DNA from: Xanthomonas sp. XNM01
GTDB taxonomy: Bacteria; Pseudomonadota; Gammaproteobacteria; Xanthomonadales; Xanthomonadaceae
Reading direction: 5' to 3'
Length of the DNA stretch: 64,000 nucleotides
Assembly: GCF_014851915.1 (NCBI RefSeq)
Contig: NZ_JACVAP010000003.1
Location: 62,001-126,000 of the forward strand
The position numbers and the translations under genes are program-made. Within the stretch, counting starts at the first letter, position 1; each line of letters begins with the position of its first letter. Below are positions 1 to 9,469 of the stretch, piece by piece. Under the pieces are notes generated by a model. The model was not told the DNA's origin and did not search any database. It saw nothing but the letters and a program-made list of their open reading frames with translations.

Positions 1-163
1 GCTCGATTTCCGGCTCGGACAGGTCACGGATCTTGGTGACGGAAGCCACACCAGCGGCCTCGCACACCTTCTTCGACCGGGTGCGGCCGATGCCATAGAT
101 GCTCTGCAACCCCACCCACACATGCTTGTGGGTCGGCAGGTTGACGCCTGCAATACGCGCCAT
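1..163 (-). CDS. rpsM: 30S ribosomal protein S13 (N-terminal part)
   Basis: The first 54 codons read [20 protein letters not shown] and continue through [19 protein letters not shown], the helix-two-turn-helix start of S13. S13 sits in the head of the 30S subunit and contacts 16S rRNA, the P-site tRNA and the 50S bridge. The gene runs off the left edge, so about the last 60 residues are missing. It follows secY after a 328-base spacer, which agrees with the spc-alpha operon junction of gammaproteobacteria. Confidence 0.95.
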   Translation of the reverse strand, partial: MARIAGVNLPTHKHVWVGLQSIYGIGRTRSKKVCEAAGVASVTKIRDLSEPEIE

Positions 164-491
164 GACGCGATCTCCAAACTTGAGGGTCGGCACACGCCCA
201 TGGCGCGTCCGACTGGATTGGTTCAAAAGTGAACTGCGAATGTTATCAATGTCTCGGATTACATGGAAGCCCGTGGTCCGAAGACCGCAGGCCCGGCATG
301 GGGAGTGTGCCCATGCTCCGGCGCCGGACGATACTGACGGAGCCGGTTACCCGTTCCGCCGGCCGCGCTACTCCAGCGCAGCAACCGCATCGTCTCACCC
401 GCGCGCGAGACGTCGCACGGGCCGCCCATCTTGAAAGCTCCGGTCGCATCCGGAGGACCGGCGGGATGGGCCCGCCGGCCATTGGGTCGGA
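164..491. other. 328-bp spacer between secY and rpsM
   Basis: No convincing gene is seen on either strand. L36 (rpmJ), which lies here in E. coli, is absent: no short frame carries its cysteine-rich pattern. The spacer has a GC hairpin just after secY and a small inverted repeat GTTCA-AAAG-TGAAC near 220-235. No canonical promoter with both boxes at good spacing could be found, so how rpsM is transcribed stays open. Confidence 0.6.
458..478 (-). terminator. Hairpin downstream of secY
   Basis: Arms CCGGCGGG/CCCGCCGG give an 8-bp stem with a 5-base loop, about 14 bases after the secY stop. There is no T-run after it on the minus strand, so it may be a pausing, processing or Rho-assisted end rather than a classical intrinsic terminator. 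Confidence 0.4.
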
Positions 492-1847
492 TCAACCGCG
501 GGCAAGACCGCCGCGGCTGCCACCCTTGAGGTTGGCCTTCTTGAGCAGGCTCTCGTACTGGTGGGACATCAGGTGCGCCTGGATCTGCGCGATGAAATCC
601 ATCACCACCACCACCACGATCAGCAGCGAAGTGCCGCCGAAGTAGAACGAGGTGCCGAGCTGGGTGCGCATCACTTCAGGCAACAGGCAGACCAGCACCA
701 GGTACACCGAGCCGGCTGCCGTCAGACGGGTCAGCACGCCATCGATGTAGTCGGCGGTGGCCTTGCCCGGACGGATGCCCGGAATCAGCGCGCCCGACTT
801 CTTCAGGTTGTCCGCGGTTTCCTGCGAGTTGAACACCAGCGCGGTGTAGAAGAACGCGAAACCACTGATCAGCGCCGCGAACACGATCATGTGCAGCGGC
901 TCGCCCGGCGCCAGCGCGTTGGCGACGCGCTGCAGCCAGGTGACCGACGTCGCCTGCCCGGACCACATGCTCAGGGTCGCCGGGAACGCCAGGATGCTCG
1001 ACGCGAAGATCGCCGGGATCACGCCCGCCATGTTGAGCTTCAGCGGCAGGAACGAGGTCTGGTTCATGTACGCGTTGCGGCCACCTTGGCGACGCGCGTA
1101 GTTCACCGTGATGCGGCGCTGGCCGCGTTCGACGAACACCACGAACCAGGTGAAGGCAAGCACCACGACCACGATCAGCAGCAGCGAGATGAAGTTCATG
1201 CTGCCGCTGCGGTAGGCCTCGACCGTCTGGATCACGGCGCCCGGAAGCCCGGCCACGATGCCCGCGAAGATGATCAGGGACACACCGTTGCCGATGCCGC
1301 GCTCGGTGACCTGCTCGCCGACCCACATCAGGAAGATGGTGCCGGCGGTCAGCGCGATCACCGCGGTCAGCACGAAGCCCATGCCCGGCGCGTACACCAC
1401 CGGCATGCCGCCCGGGGCGGTCTGGTTCTGCAGCGCCATCGCGATGCTGCCGCCCTGCACGATCGCCAGGCCCACCGCACCGATGCGGGAGTACTGGGTG
1501 ATCTTGCGACGACCGGACTCGCCCTCCTTCTGCAACGCCTTGAGCGCCGGGAAGATGTGGACGGCCAGCTGCATCACGATCGACGCCGAGATGTACGGCA
1601 TCACGTTGAGCGCGAAGATGCTGAACCGGTGCAGGGCGCCGCCCGAGAACATGTTGAACATGTCCACGATGCCGCCGCCCTGCGCCTGCATCATCGCCAG
1701 CATCGCATCCGGGTTGACGCCAGGCACCGGCACGAAGCAGCCGATGCGGTAGACGATCAACGCACCCAGCACGAACAGCAGGCGCTGGCGAAGTTCGGTG
1801 AACTTGCCAAGACCGCTGCCGAGATTGCCGATGCCGCTCTGCGCCAT
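492..1847 (-). CDS. secY: Preprotein translocase subunit SecY
   Basis: This 451-residue protein is the central channel of the SecYEG translocon, which moves unfolded proteins across or into the inner membrane. It begins [20 protein letters not shown] and shows about ten hydrophobic segments. The conserved cytoplasmic loop with [19 protein letters not shown] and the [13 protein letters not shown] stretch are visible, as are the [20 protein letters not shown] and PG(R/K)TADYI-type motifs of SecY. It is the last gene of the spc operon, 7 bases after rplO. Length is normal for the family. Confidence 0.98.
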   Translation of the reverse strand: MAQSGIGNLGSGLGKFTELRQRLLFVLGALIVYRIGCFVPVPGVNPDAMLAMMQAQGGGIVDMFNMFSGGALHRFSIFALNVMPYISASIVMQLAVHIFPALKALQKEGESGRRKITQYSRIGAVGLAIVQGGSIAMALQNQTAPGGMPVVYAPGMGFVLTAVIALTAGTIFLMWVGEQVTERGIGNGVSLIIFAGIVAGLPGAVIQTVEAYRSGSMNFISLLLIVVVVLAFTWFVVFVERGQRRITVNYARRQGGRNAYMNQTSFLPLKLNMAGVIPAIFASSILAFPATLSMWSGQATSVTWLQRVANALAPGEPLHMIVFAALISGFAFFYTALVFNSQETADNLKKSGALIPGIRPGKATADYIDGVLTRLTAAGSVYLVLVCLLPEVMRTQLGTSFYFGGTSLLIVVVVVMDFIAQIQAHLMSHQYESLLKKANLKGGSRGGLARG

Positions 1848-1854
1848 GTGCCGG

Positions 1855-2292
1855 TTACTCCTCGATGCTGCCGCCGGCGGCTTCGATCGCCGCCTTGGCG
1901 CCGGCCGTGGCCGCCACGCCCTTGATGGTCAGCTTGCGCGACAGCTCGCCCTTGAGGACGATCTTGGCGCGCTTGGCCCGCGACGGCACCAGGTTGGCTG
2001 CACGCAGGGCCGCGAAGTCGACGGTGTCGCCCTCGATCAGCGCCAGCTTGTACAACAGCACCTCGGCGGTGTCCTTGGCCGTCATCGAACGGAAGCCGAT
2101 CTTCGGCAGACGACGCTGCATCGGGGTCTGGCCGCCTTCGAAGCCGGCCTTGATCTTGCCCTTGCCCGAACGAGCGAAGGAACCCTTGTGACCGCGGCCA
2201 GCGGTCTTGCCCAGGCCGGAACCGATGCCGCGACCGACGCGGGTCCGTTCCTGACGGGCGCCCTCTGCGGGCTTGAGAGTATTCAGACGCAT
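1855..2292 (-). CDS. rplO: 50S ribosomal protein L15
   Basis: The 145-residue product starts [20 protein letters not shown] and has the Gly-rich [17 protein letters not shown] motif that threads into 23S rRNA, followed by the [17 protein letters not shown] signature of L15. L15 is a late-assembly 50S protein. It lies between rpmD (10-base gap) and secY in the standard spc operon order. An alanine-rich C-terminus ([21 protein letters not shown]) is typical. Confidence 0.98.
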   Translation of the reverse strand: MRLNTLKPAEGARQERTRVGRGIGSGLGKTAGRGHKGSFARSGKGKIKAGFEGGQTPMQRRLPKIGFRSMTAKDTAEVLLYKLALIEGDTVDFAALRAANLVPSRAKRAKIVLKGELSRKLTIKGVAATAGAKAAIEAAGGSIEE

Positions 2293-2302
2293 GGGATTCT
2301 CC

Positions 2303-2494
2303 TTACTCCTCGACCCGCACCAGGTAGTGCAGCTGATTGATCAGACCGCGGACCTGCGGGCTGTCCTTCAGCTCGCGCACGTCGTTGAGCTTGTTCAGGC
2401 CCAGAGCCTTCACCGACAGGCGGTGACGGGACTGGGTGCCGCGCAGGCCGCGCACCAGGCGCACCTTGACGGTCTTGGCGGATTCATTAGCCAT
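2303..2494 (-). CDS. rpmD: 50S ribosomal protein L30
   Basis: The 63-residue protein [20 protein letters not shown] has the short L30 fold with [15 protein letters not shown] and a [15 protein letters not shown] segment. L30 binds domain II of 23S rRNA. Its start codon lies 8 bases inside the end of rpsE, so translation is probably coupled. Confidence 0.97.
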   Translation of the reverse strand: MANESAKTVKVRLVRGLRGTQSRHRLSVKALGLNKLNDVRELKDSPQVRGLINQLHYLVRVEE

Positions 2495-3029
2495 GGGTGA
2501 TCTCCTCGACCTTCTTGCCGCGCTTGGCCGCGATGCGGGCCGGCGACTGGGTTTCGGTCAGACCACGCACGGTGGCGCGGACCAGATTGATCGGGTTGCG
2601 CGAACCGGTGGCCTTGGCCAGCACGTTCTTCACGCCGACCGCTTCCAGCACGGCACGCATCGCGCCACCAGCGATCACGCCGGTACCTTCCGACGCCGGC
2701 TGCATGAACACGCGGGCTGCGCCGTGGCCCGACTTGATCGGGTGCCACAGGGTGCCGTTGTTCAGGTCGACGGTCGCCATGTTCTTGCGGGCGTACTCCA
2801 TCGACTTCTGGATCGCGACCGGCACTTCGCGCGCCTTGCCGTAACCGAAGCCGACCTTGCCCTCGCCGTCGCCGACCACGGTCAGCGCGGTGAAGGTGAA
2901 CTGGCGGCCACCCTTGACGGTCTTGCTGACGCGGTTGACCGCGACCAGCTTCTCGATCATGCCGTCGTCGATCTTCTCTTCGCGGTTGCGATCACGATCG
3001 CGGCCGCGCGGTGCACGTTCTTCTGCCAT
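2487..3029 (-). CDS. rpsE: 30S ribosomal protein S5
   Basis: The 180-residue protein has an N-terminal charged extension ([15 protein letters not shown]), the S5 RNA-binding part with [20 protein letters not shown], and the C-terminal domain with the [19 protein letters not shown] motif. S5 takes part in decoding accuracy and 30S assembly. It overlaps rpmD downstream. Unlike the usual tight spc arrangement, 158 bases separate it from rplR upstream, and that spacer holds a terminator-like hairpin. Confidence 0.98.
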   Translation of the reverse strand: MAEERAPRGRDRDRNREEKIDDGMIEKLVAVNRVSKTVKGGRQFTFTALTVVGDGEGKVGFGYGKAREVPVAIQKSMEYARKNMATVDLNNGTLWHPIKSGHGAARVFMQPASEGTGVIAGGAMRAVLEAVGVKNVLAKATGSRNPINLVRATVRGLTETQSPARIAAKRGKKVEEITHG

Positions 3030-3156
3030 CTCGAAATTCCTTGACTATGGGATATGTACGGCTCGTGGCCGCTTGTTGTTGTTGAGTGCAGCAGTGACGC
3101 AGCTGACGCCCGCAGAAGGGGCGCCGTGCCCGGCGCAGTCCGCGCCGGCGGAGAAA

Positions 3157-3182
3157 CCGGGCCCGCCCGCTGGCAGGCCCGG
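3157..3182 (-). terminator. Hairpin in the rplR-rpsE spacer
   Basis: Arms CCGGGCC/GGCCCGG flank an 12-base loop just after the rplR stop, and on the minus strand the stem is followed by TTTCTCC. A second small stem, GCGCCG/CGGCGC, lies at about 3121-3136. Together they look like an attenuator or weak terminator inside the spc operon. Confidence 0.45.
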
Positions 3183-3187
3183 GGGAA

Positions 3188-3544
3188 TCAGAACTGCAGG
3201 CCGCCTTCGCGGGCCGCGTCGGCCAGGGCCTTGATGCGGCCATGGAAACGGTAGCCCGAACGGTCGAACGCGACCTTCTCCACACCGGCGGCCTTGGCGC
3301 GCTCGGCGATCAGCTTGCCCACCTTGGCGGCGGCGTCGGCGTTCTTGCCGTTCTTCAGGCCATCCTTGACGTCGGCCTGCAGGGTGTTGGCGGCAGCCAG
3401 CACCTTGGAGCCGTCGGCGGTGAACAGCTGGGCGTACAGGTGCTGACCGGTACGCAGGACCGACAGGCGCGGCACGCCGAGCTTGCGGATGTGGGCGCGG
3501 GTCGACTTGGCGCGGCGCAGACGGGCGTTGTTCTTGATGCTCAT
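3188..3544 (-). CDS. rplR: 50S ribosomal protein L18
   Basis: L18 binds 5S rRNA and docks it to the 50S central protuberance. From the start [20 protein letters not shown] the product is 118 residues, the normal length. The frame is open further upstream, but that extension has no family match and would leave no spacer to rplF. The end [20 protein letters not shown] is the conserved L18 C-terminus. The neighbours rplF and rpsE fit the spc order. Confidence 0.97.
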   Translation of the reverse strand: MSIKNNARLRRAKSTRAHIRKLGVPRLSVLRTGQHLYAQLFTADGSKVLAAANTLQADVKDGLKNGKNADAAAKVGKLIAERAKAAGVEKVAFDRSGYRFHGRIKALADAAREGGLQF

Positions 3545-3618
3545 GTGGGTGTCCTCGGAAAGCGGATCGGCTATCGGTCTGCCAGACCACCGGACCATGT
3601 CCGGCGGGCGGGACGGCC

Positions 3619-4146
3619 TTAGGCCTTCTTGGCTTCCTTGCGAATGATGACTTCGTCGGAGTACTTGACGCCCTTGCCCTTGTACGGCTCCGGCTTGCGG
3701 TACGCGCGGATCTTGGCGGCGACTTCGCCCACCAGCTGCTTGTCCGCGCCCTGGACCAGGATCTCGGTCTGGGTCGGGGTGCTGATGGTGATGCCTTCCG
3801 GCGCCACGTACACGACCGGGTGCGAGAAGCCGAGCGACAGGCTCAGATCCTTGCCCTGCATCGCGGCGCGGTAACCGACGCCGACCAGCTCGAGCTTGCG
3901 CTCGAAGCCTTCGGAGACGCCCTTGACCATGTTGGCCAGGATCGCGCGGACGGTACCGGTCAGCGGCACCAGCGAGGCGTCGTTCGCCGACAGCACGGCA
4001 TTGCCGTCTTCGACTGCGATCTGCACGCCGACCGGCTTGGCCAGCGACAGGGTGCCCTTCGGACCCTTCGCGCTGACGCTTTCCGGCTGGATGTTCAACT
4101 CAACGCCCTTCGGCAGGGCGATCGGCTTCTTGGCTACGCGGGACAT
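3619..4146 (-). CDS. rplF: 50S ribosomal protein L6
   Basis: The 175-residue protein starts [20 protein letters not shown] and carries the two repeated L6 domains, ending with the conserved [17 protein letters not shown]-type motif (here [20 protein letters not shown]). L6 binds 23S rRNA helix 97 near the factor-binding site. Twelve bases separate it from rpsH. Confidence 0.98.
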   Translation of the reverse strand: MSRVAKKPIALPKGVELNIQPESVSAKGPKGTLSLAKPVGVQIAVEDGNAVLSANDASLVPLTGTVRAILANMVKGVSEGFERKLELVGVGYRAAMQGKDLSLSLGFSHPVVYVAPEGITISTPTQTEILVQGADKQLVGEVAAKIRAYRKPEPYKGKGVKYSDEVIIRKEAKKA

Positions 4147-4158
4147 GTGTCGTACTCC

Positions 4159-4557
4159 TTAGGCCACGTAGCAAAGGACTTCGCCACCGACGCCGGCGCG
4201 ACGCGCCTGCGCATCGGTCATGATGCCCTGCGAAGTGGAGATGATGGCCACGCCCAGCCCGCCGAGCACCTTCGGCAGCTCGCTCTTGCCGCGGTACAGG
4301 CGCAGGCCCGAACGCGAAGCGCGCTTGAGCGTCTCGATGACCGGACGGCCTTCGAAGTACTTCAGCACGATTTCCAGCTCGGTCTTGTTGTTCTCGCCCG
4401 GGGTGACGCGCAGGTCCGAGATGTAGCCCTCGGCCTTCAGCACGTTGGCGATCGCGACCTTGATCTTGGAGGACGGCAGCTTCACCGTCTGCTTGCCGAC
4501 GGCGGCCGCATTCTTGATGCGGACCAGCATGTCGGCGATGGGATCAGTCATGCTCAT
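4159..4557 (-). CDS. rpsH: 30S ribosomal protein S8
   Basis: The 132-residue product begins [20 protein letters not shown] and ends GGEVLCYVA, both diagnostic of S8, a primary 16S rRNA binder and, in E. coli, the translational repressor of the spc operon. The first of two close ATG codons is used because S8 proteins usually begin MSMxDPIADML. A long structured spacer with its own -10 box separates it from rpsN, so it may also be made from a separate transcript. Confidence 0.98.
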   Translation of the reverse strand: MSMTDPIADMLVRIKNAAAVGKQTVKLPSSKIKVAIANVLKAEGYISDLRVTPGENNKTELEIVLKYFEGRPVIETLKRASRSGLRLYRGKSELPKVLGGLGVAIISTSQGIMTDAQARRAGVGGEVLCYVA

Positions 4558-4636
4558 GTGCGGTTCCTATGAGTGCACCGATATCCGCTTTCGCGAAAAT
4601 CTTTGGTTGTCCTGGAGGGGCCAGGGCCCATGTCAG

Positions 4637-4655
4637 CCCCGGACCGGGTCCGGGG
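4637..4655 (-). other. Palindrome at the predicted 5' end of the rpsH transcript
   Basis: CCCCGGACC-G-GGTCCGGGG is a perfect 19-base dyad. It begins 10 bases after the last base of the TATACT box on the minus strand, so it would lie at the very start of the mRNA. The same spacing is seen before rpsJ and rpsL. Confidence 0.5.
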
Positions 4656-4664
4656 AAGCGCGGA

Positions 4665-4670
4665 AGTATA
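4665..4670 (-). promoter_or_regulatory. Possible -10 box before rpsH
   Basis: The minus strand has TATACT, identical to the -10 boxes before rpsJ and rpsL. The -35 position 17 bases upstream reads GCCACA, a poor match to TTGACA, so the call rests on the -10 box and the shared downstream hairpin geometry. Confidence 0.4.
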
Positions 4671-4677
4671 CGACATA

Positions 4678-4699
4678 AACCCGGCCATGTGGCCGGGTT
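4678..4699 (-). terminator. Terminator-like hairpin after rpsN
   Basis: Arms AACCCGGCC/GGCCGGGTT form a perfect 9-bp stem with a 4-base loop. The stem is followed by TATG on the minus strand and then directly by the TATACT box, so transcription may end and restart here. Confidence 0.5.
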
Positions 4700-4710
4700 C
4701 GTGTCCGCCG

Positions 4711-4732
4711 GGCCGGATCCGCGGATCCGGCC
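4711..4732. repeat. Perfect 22-bp palindrome in the rpsN-rpsH spacer
   Basis: Arms GGCCGGATCC and GGATCCGGCC meet around a GC centre. As RNA it would form a 9- to 10-bp stem 42 bases after the rpsN stop. It could be a first terminator stem or an mRNA processing site. Confidence 0.7.
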
Positions 4733-4773
4733 GGTCCCCTGCCCCATCGGGACAGGACACCTGGCGTCGGGCC

Positions 4774-5079
4774 TTACCAGCTGGCCTTGCGCAGGCCGGG
4801 CACGTCGCCGCGCATGGTGGCTTCACGCAGCTTGTTGCGGCCCAGGCCGAACTTGCGGTACACGCCGCGCGGACGGCCGCTCAGCTCGCAACGGTTGCGC
4901 TGGCGGCTCGGCGACGAGTCGCGGGGCAGCTTGGCCAGCTTGGTCGCGGCCTCGACCTTCTCCTCGTAGGAGGCGGTCTGGCTGGAAACGACCTTCTTCA
5001 GCTCGTCACGCTTGGCCGCGTACTTCTTGGCCAGCTTGGCGCGCTTGAGATCGCGGTTCACCATCGAAGTCTTTGCCAT
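4774..5079 (-). CDS. rpsN: 30S ribosomal protein S14
   Basis: The 101-residue protein [20 protein letters not shown] ends [12 protein letters not shown]. It is the longer, zinc-free form: the CxxC knuckles of the short type are replaced ([20 protein letters not shown]). S14 is a late 30S head protein next to S3 and S10. It lies 18 bases after rplE. Confidence 0.98.
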   Translation of the reverse strand: MAKTSMVNRDLKRAKLAKKYAAKRDELKKVVSSQTASYEEKVEAATKLAKLPRDSSPSRQRNRCELSGRPRGVYRKFGLGRNKLREATMRGDVPGLRKASW

Positions 5080-5097
5080 GTCAGGTTTCCTCGCGGA

Positions 5098-5640
5098 TCA
5101 GTTGCGGAACGGGAACTTGAACGCTGCGAGCAGCGCCTTCGCTTCCGCGTCGGTCTTGGCGGTGGTGGTGATGGCGATATCCATGCCACGGACGGCGTCG
5201 ACGGCGTCGAAGTCGATTTCCGGGAAGATGATCTGTTCCTTCACGCCCATGTTGAAGTTGCCGCGACCGTCGAACGACCGGCCCGACACGCCGCGGAAGT
5301 CGCGGACGCGCGGCAGCGAGACGCTGATCAGACGATCGAAGAACTCGAACATCTGGGCGCGACGCAGCGTGACCTTGCAGCCGATCGGCCAGCCGTCACG
5401 GATCTTGAACGAGGCAACGGAAACGCGCGCCTTGGTGGTCACCGGCTTCTGGCCGGTGATCCGGGCCAGGTCGGCAACGGCGTTTTCCAGGACCTTCTTG
5501 TTCGTGGCCGCCTCGCCCACGCCCATGTTGAGCGTGATCTTGGTGAGCTTCGGAACCTGCATCGGATTGGTGTAGCCGAACTCCTTGATCAGGGCCGGCA
5601 CCACTTCTTCCTTGTAGAACTTTTCGAGCCGCGTGGTCAT
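5098..5640 (-). CDS. rplE: 50S ribosomal protein L5
   Basis: The 180-residue product starts [21 protein letters not shown]5 binds 5S rRNA and contacts the P-site tRNA T-loop. The motifs [11 protein letters not shown] and [20 protein letters not shown] are standard for bacterial L5. It is 11 bases downstream of rplX. Confidence 0.98.
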   Translation of the reverse strand: MTTRLEKFYKEEVVPALIKEFGYTNPMQVPKLTKITLNMGVGEAATNKKVLENAVADLARITGQKPVTTKARVSVASFKIRDGWPIGCKVTLRRAQMFEFFDRLISVSLPRVRDFRGVSGRSFDGRGNFNMGVKEQIIFPEIDFDAVDAVRGMDIAITTTAKTDAEAKALLAAFKFPFRN

Positions 5641-5651
5641 GACTTCATTCC

Positions 5652-5969
5652 TCAGGCGTCGAGCGCCTCACCACTGGAGCGGAACACACGCAGTTTGCGT
5701 CCATCCTCCAGGACCTTGAAACCGATGCGCTCGCCCTTGCCGGTGGCAGGATTGAGCGGCATCACGTTGGAAATGTGGATCGAGGCTTCACGCTCGACCA
5801 CGCCGCCGGCGACGCCCGCCTGCGGGTTCGGCTTGGTGTGCCGCTTGACCAGGTTGACGTTGGAAACGACCACACGGTCGCCATCCACGCGCACAACCTC
5901 GCCCTGCTTGCCCTTGTCCTTGCCGGTGGTGACGACGACCTGGTCGCCCTTCTTGATACGGTTTGCCAT
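5652..5969 (-). CDS. rplX: 50S ribosomal protein L24
   Basis: The 105-residue protein [20 protein letters not shown] has the N-terminal KOW motif ([20 protein letters not shown]) and the [12 protein letters not shown] signature. L24 starts 50S assembly at the 5' end of 23S rRNA. The order rplN-rplX-rplE is standard. Confidence 0.98.
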   Translation of the reverse strand: MANRIKKGDQVVVTTGKDKGKQGEVVRVDGDRVVVSNVNLVKRHTKPNPQAGVAGGVVEREASIHISNVMPLNPATGKGERIGFKVLEDGRKLRVFRSSGEALDA

Positions 5970-5984
5970 GTCTGCTTCCTCCGC

Positions 5985-6353
5985 TCAGAGCACTTCAGGC
6001 GCGAGCGAAACGATCTTCATGAACTTCTCGGAACGCAGCTCACGGGTCACCGGTCCGAAGATACGGGTACCGATCGGTTCCTGCTTGTTGTTCAGCAGGA
6101 CGGCAGCGTTGCCATCGAAGCGGATCAGCGAACCGTCCGGGCGACGCACACCCTTGCGGGTACGGACAACAACGGCGTCGTAGACTTCGCCCTTCTTGAC
6201 CTTGCCACGCGGGATGGCGTCCTTGACGGTCACCTTGATGATGTCACCGATGCCGGCGTAACGGCGCTTGGAGCCGCCGAGCACCTTGATGCACATCAGT
6301 TCCTTGGCGCCGGAGTTGTCGGCGGCGTCGAGGTAGCTCTGCATCTGGATCAT
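5985..6353 (-). CDS. rplN: 50S ribosomal protein L14
   Basis: The 122-residue product [20 protein letters not shown] has the [20 protein letters not shown] segment and ends [16 protein letters not shown], all diagnostic for L14. L14 lies at the subunit interface and is the target of the RsfS silencing factor in other bacteria. It is the first gene of the spc group and follows rpsQ by 14 bases. Confidence 0.98.
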   Translation of the reverse strand: MIQMQSYLDAADNSGAKELMCIKVLGGSKRRYAGIGDIIKVTVKDAIPRGKVKKGEVYDAVVVRTRKGVRRPDGSLIRFDGNAAVLLNNKQEPIGTRIFGPVTRELRSEKFMKIVSLAPEVL

Positions 6354-6367
6354 GATTCAGATCTCCC

Positions 6368-6637
6368 TTATTCAGCCGCGCGGGTGACGATTTCCACCAC
6401 GCGCCAGTTCTTGGTCTTGGACAGCGGCGCGATCTCCGTCACGCGCACCACGTCGCCTTCGCTGCAGGCGTTGTCGGCGTCGTGGGCGTGGAGCTTGGTC
6501 GAGCGCTTGATGTACTTGCCGTACAGGGCGTGCTTGACCTGGCGCTCCACCAGAACGGTGACCGTCTTGTCCATCTTATTGCTGACGACGCGGCCTTCGA
6601 CCGTGCGCAGCGTCTTGCTTTCAGTATTGTCGCTCAT
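6368..6637 (-). CDS. rpsQ: 30S ribosomal protein S17
   Basis: The 89-residue product includes [20 protein letters not shown] and [20 protein letters not shown], the OB-fold S17 signature. S17 is a primary 16S rRNA binder at the 5' domain. It is the last gene of the S10 group. Confidence 0.98.
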   Translation of the reverse strand: MSDNTESKTLRTVEGRVVSNKMDKTVTVLVERQVKHALYGKYIKRSTKLHAHDADNACSEGDVVRVTEIAPLSKTKNWRVVEIVTRAAE

Positions 6638-6649
6638 CGCTGCGATCCC

Positions 6650-6838
6650 TTACTTGTTGCTGCCGAGCAGGGTCTTGACGCGAGCGATCTCGCGGCGCAC
6701 CCGGCCGGTTTCGTGGGTCTTCGACAGCTGACCGGTCACCTTCTGCATGCGCAGGGAGAACTGCTCCTTGCGCAGGTCCAGCAGGTGCTCCTTCAGCTGG
6801 TCAGCCGACTTTTCGCGGAGTTCGTTGATCGTAGCCAT
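6650..6838 (-). CDS. rpmC: 50S ribosomal protein L29
   Basis: The 62-residue helical hairpin protein [20 protein letters not shown] has the [20 protein letters not shown] motif. L29 lines the polypeptide exit tunnel with L23 and forms part of the docking site for SRP and trigger factor. Its ATG shares one base with the rplP stop (TAATG). Confidence 0.98.
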   Translation of the reverse strand: MATINELREKSADQLKEHLLDLRKEQFSLRMQKVTGQLSKTHETGRVRREIARVKTLLGSNK

Positions 6839-7251
6839 TAGCGCACCGTGCGGGTCACGAAGGTGGTGGTGACCGAGAGCTTGGCCGCCGCCAGGCGGAA
6901 GGCCTCGCGTGCCACGTCTTCCGGCACACCCTCGATTTCATAGATCATGCGGCCCGGCTGGATCTGGGCGACCCAGTACTCGACGTTACCCTTGCCCGAG
7001 CCCATGCGGACTTCGATCGGCTTCTGGGTGATCGGCTTGTCGGGGAACACGCGGATCCACATCTTGCCGCCACGCTTGACGTAGCGGCTGATCGTGCGGC
7101 GGGCCGCCTCGATCTGGCGGGCGGTCAGGCGGCCGAAATCGGTCGCCTTCAGGCCGTACTCGCCGAACGACACGGCGTTGGCGCTCCAGCTCAGGCCGTC
7201 GTTACGACCCTTGTGCTGCTTGCGGTATTTGGTTCGCTTGGGTTGCAACAT
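6838..7251 (-). CDS. rplP: 50S ribosomal protein L16
   Basis: The 137-residue product [20 protein letters not shown] has the [20 protein letters not shown] and [20 protein letters not shown] motifs. L16 organises the A-site region of the 50S subunit. The stop overlaps the rpmC start by one base. Confidence 0.98.
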   Translation of the reverse strand: MLQPKRTKYRKQHKGRNDGLSWSANAVSFGEYGLKATDFGRLTARQIEAARRTISRYVKRGGKMWIRVFPDKPITQKPIEVRMGSGKGNVEYWVAQIQPGRMIYEIEGVPEDVAREAFRLAAAKLSVTTTFVTRTVR

Positions 7252-7256
7252 GGCCG

Positions 7257-7991
7257 TTACCTCGCTTCACGTGCAGGACGCGACGGACGGTCGCCACGGT
7301 CACCGCGATCGTTACGATCGTTGCGCGGGCTGTCGTCCTGCTTTTCCTGGCCAACCTGGGAGAAATCGAAGACTTCGCCCTTGTAGACCCACACCTTGAT
7401 GCCGATCACGCCATAGGTGGTGTGCGCCTCGGCAAAGCCGTAGTCGATGTCCGCACGCAGGGTGTGCAGCGGAACGCGACCTTCGCGGTACCACTCCGAG
7501 CGCGCGATCTCGGCGCCGTTGAGGCGACCGGCGACGTTGACCTTGATGCCCAGGGCGCCCAGGCGGATCGCATTGCCCACGGCGCGCTTCATCGCACGAC
7601 GGAACATGATGCGGCGCTCGAGCTGCTGCGCGATCGACTCGGCCACCAGCTGCGCGTCGAGTTCCGGCTTGCGGACCTCGGTCACGTTGATGTGAGCCGG
7701 GACACCCATCAGCGCGCTGACTTCCTTGCGCAGCTTCTCGATGTCCTCGCCACGCTTGCCGATCACCACGCCCGGACGGGCGGTGTGGATCGTGACGCGC
7801 GCGGTCTTGGCGGGACGCTCGATCAGGATCTTGCTGATCCCGGCCTGCGCCAGCTTCTTGCGCAGCATCTCGCGAACCTTCAGGTCGGCCGCCAGGTACT
7901 GGGCGTACTCGCCCTTGTCGGCATACCACTTCGAATTCCAGTCCTTGGCGATACCGAGGCGGATTCCGGTCGGATGAACTTTATGACCCAT
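7257..7991 (-). CDS. rpsC: 30S ribosomal protein S3
   Basis: S3 forms part of the mRNA entry tunnel and helicase. [20 protein letters not shown] is followed by the KH domain with the GxxG-type loop [14 protein letters not shown] and the C-terminal domain ending [16 protein letters not shown]. At 244 residues it is slightly longer than the E. coli protein because of an arginine/aspartate-rich tail with NDR and GDR repeats. Confidence 0.98.
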   Translation of the reverse strand: MGHKVHPTGIRLGIAKDWNSKWYADKGEYAQYLAADLKVREMLRKKLAQAGISKILIERPAKTARVTIHTARPGVVIGKRGEDIEKLRKEVSALMGVPAHINVTEVRKPELDAQLVAESIAQQLERRIMFRRAMKRAVGNAIRLGALGIKVNVAGRLNGAEIARSEWYREGRVPLHTLRADIDYGFAEAHTTYGVIGIKVWVYKGEVFDFSQVGQEKQDDSPRNDRNDRGDRGDRPSRPAREAR

Positions 7992-8010
7992 CGTCTTTTC
8001 CTTTGTCCGC

Positions 8011-8346
8011 TTACTTGCCGGCGCCCACGACCACAGTGATGTGGCTGGTGCGCTTGAGGATGCGGGTGCCGCGGCCCTTGGCCCGGGCCATGAAACGCTT
8101 CAGGGTCGGACCTTCGTCGACCATGATCGTCTTGACCTTGAGCTCGTCGACGTCGGCGCCCTGGTTGTTCTCGGCATTGGCAATAGCCGACTCGACCACC
8201 TTCTTGATGAGGGCGGCGGCCTTCTTGTCCGAGAACTTCAGCAGCGCGACGGCGCGTTCGGCCGGCAGACCACGCACCTGGTCGGCGACCAGGCGGGCCT
8301 TCTGGGGGGAGATGCGCGCAGTGCGCAGGATGGCTTTCGCTTCCAT
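8011..8346 (-). CDS. rplV: 50S ribosomal protein L22
   Basis: L22 lines the exit tunnel and is the site of some macrolide-resistance changes. Two ATG codons lie close together. The second ([20 protein letters not shown]) is chosen because it is 8 bases from the GGAG Shine-Dalgarno while the first is only 2, and it gives the usual 111 residues. The tunnel loop around [20 protein letters not shown] is intact. Confidence 0.95.
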   Translation of the reverse strand: MEAKAILRTARISPQKARLVADQVRGLPAERAVALLKFSDKKAAALIKKVVESAIANAENNQGADVDELKVKTIMVDEGPTLKRFMARAKGRGTRILKRTSHITVVVGAGK

Positions 8347-8358
8347 GGTCATCTCTCC

Positions 8359-8625
8359 TTACTTCGACTTCTTGTCGCCGCCGTGACCCTTGAAGGTCCG
8401 GGTGACAGCGAACTCGCCGAGCTTGTGGCCGACCATGTTCTCGTTGACCAGCACCGGAACGTGGTTCTTGCCGTTATGCACAGCGATGGTGAAGCCCACC
8501 ATTTCCGGCAGGATCATGGAACGGCGCGACCAGGTCTTGATCGGCTTCTTGGTGCCGCCCGCGGTCTCCACCTTCTTGACGAGGTGGTGATCGACGAACG
8601 GGCCTTTCTTGAGGGAACGTGGCAT
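8359..8625 (-). CDS. rpsS: 30S ribosomal protein S19
   Basis: The 88-residue product [20 protein letters not shown] has the [20 protein letters not shown] and [16 protein letters not shown] motifs. S19 forms a head complex with S13 and touches the A-site finger. It lies 6 bases after rplB. Confidence 0.98.
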   Translation of the reverse strand: MPRSLKKGPFVDHHLVKKVETAGGTKKPIKTWSRRSMILPEMVGFTIAVHNGKNHVPVLVNENMVGHKLGEFAVTRTFKGHGGDKKSK

Positions 8626-8631
8626 GGTCGA

Positions 8632-9459
8632 TTAGCCCCTACGATCACGGACGATGAATTGCTGGGTGCGCTTGTTCTTGCGCGTCTTGTAACCCTTGGT
8701 CGGCACGCCCCACGGAGTAACCGGGTGCGGGTTGCCCTGGCCGGCCTTGGCCTCACCACCGCCGTGCGGATGGTCGACCGGGTTCATGGCCGCACCGCGG
8801 ACGGTCGGCTTGACGCCACGCCAGCGCTTCGCACCGGCCTTGCCCAGCTTTTCGAGGTTGTGCTCGTCGTTGCCGACTTCGCCGATGGTGGCGCGGCACT
8901 CGGCCGGCACCTTGCGCATTTCGCCCGAACGCAGGCGGAGCAGCGCGTAGACGCCTTCGCGGGCGACCAGCTGCACGGCGGCACCGGCGGCACGCGCGAT
9001 CTGCGCACCCTTGCCCGGCTTCAGCTCGATGCAGTGCACCGTCGTACCGACCGGGATGTTGCGCAGCGGCAGCGTGTTGCCGGCCTTGATCGGCGCATCC
9101 GAACCCGCGATCACCTGATCGCCGGCCTTCAGGCCCTTCGGCGCGATGATGTAGCGGCGCTCGCCGTCGGCGTAGCACAGCAGGGCGATGTGCGCGGTAC
9201 GGTTCGGGTCGTACTCGATCCGCTCGACGCGCGCCACGATGCCTTCCTTGTTGCGCTTGAAGTCGATCAGGCGGTAGTGCTGCTTGTGGCCACCACCGAT
9301 GTGACGGGTGGTGATGCGGCCATGGTGGTTACGGCCACCGGACTTGCTCTGCTTCTCGACGAGCGCCGCGTGCGGCGCGCCCTTGTGCAGGTCGGGGGTG
9401 ACCACGCGCACGGCGGAACGACGGCCGGCGGAGGTGGGTTTGAACTTCATCAATGGCAT
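8632..9459 (-). CDS. rplB: 50S ribosomal protein L2
   Basis: The 275-residue protein [20 protein letters not shown] has the [20 protein letters not shown] motif and the near-catalytic [15 protein letters not shown] segment with the conserved histidine close to the peptidyl transferase centre. L2 is required for subunit association. The gene is 10 bases downstream of rplW. Confidence 0.98.
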   Translation of the reverse strand: MPLMKFKPTSAGRRSAVRVVTPDLHKGAPHAALVEKQSKSGGRNHHGRITTRHIGGGHKQHYRLIDFKRNKEGIVARVERIEYDPNRTAHIALLCYADGERRYIIAPKGLKAGDQVIAGSDAPIKAGNTLPLRNIPVGTTVHCIELKPGKGAQIARAAGAAVQLVAREGVYALLRLRSGEMRKVPAECRATIGEVGNDEHNLEKLGKAGAKRWRGVKPTVRGAAMNPVDHPHGGGEAKAGQGNPHPVTPWGVPTKGYKTRKNKRTQQFIVRDRRG

Positions 9460-9469
9460 GGGATGTACC

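Noticed and set aside
164-491. rpmJ (L36) in the secY-rpsM spacer
   Set aside because: No short frame has the start MKVRxSVKxxC or the zinc-binding Cys/His pattern.
561-1925. Long plus-strand open frame opposite secY
   Set aside because: It is His-rich with no family match and lies wholly over a certain gene.
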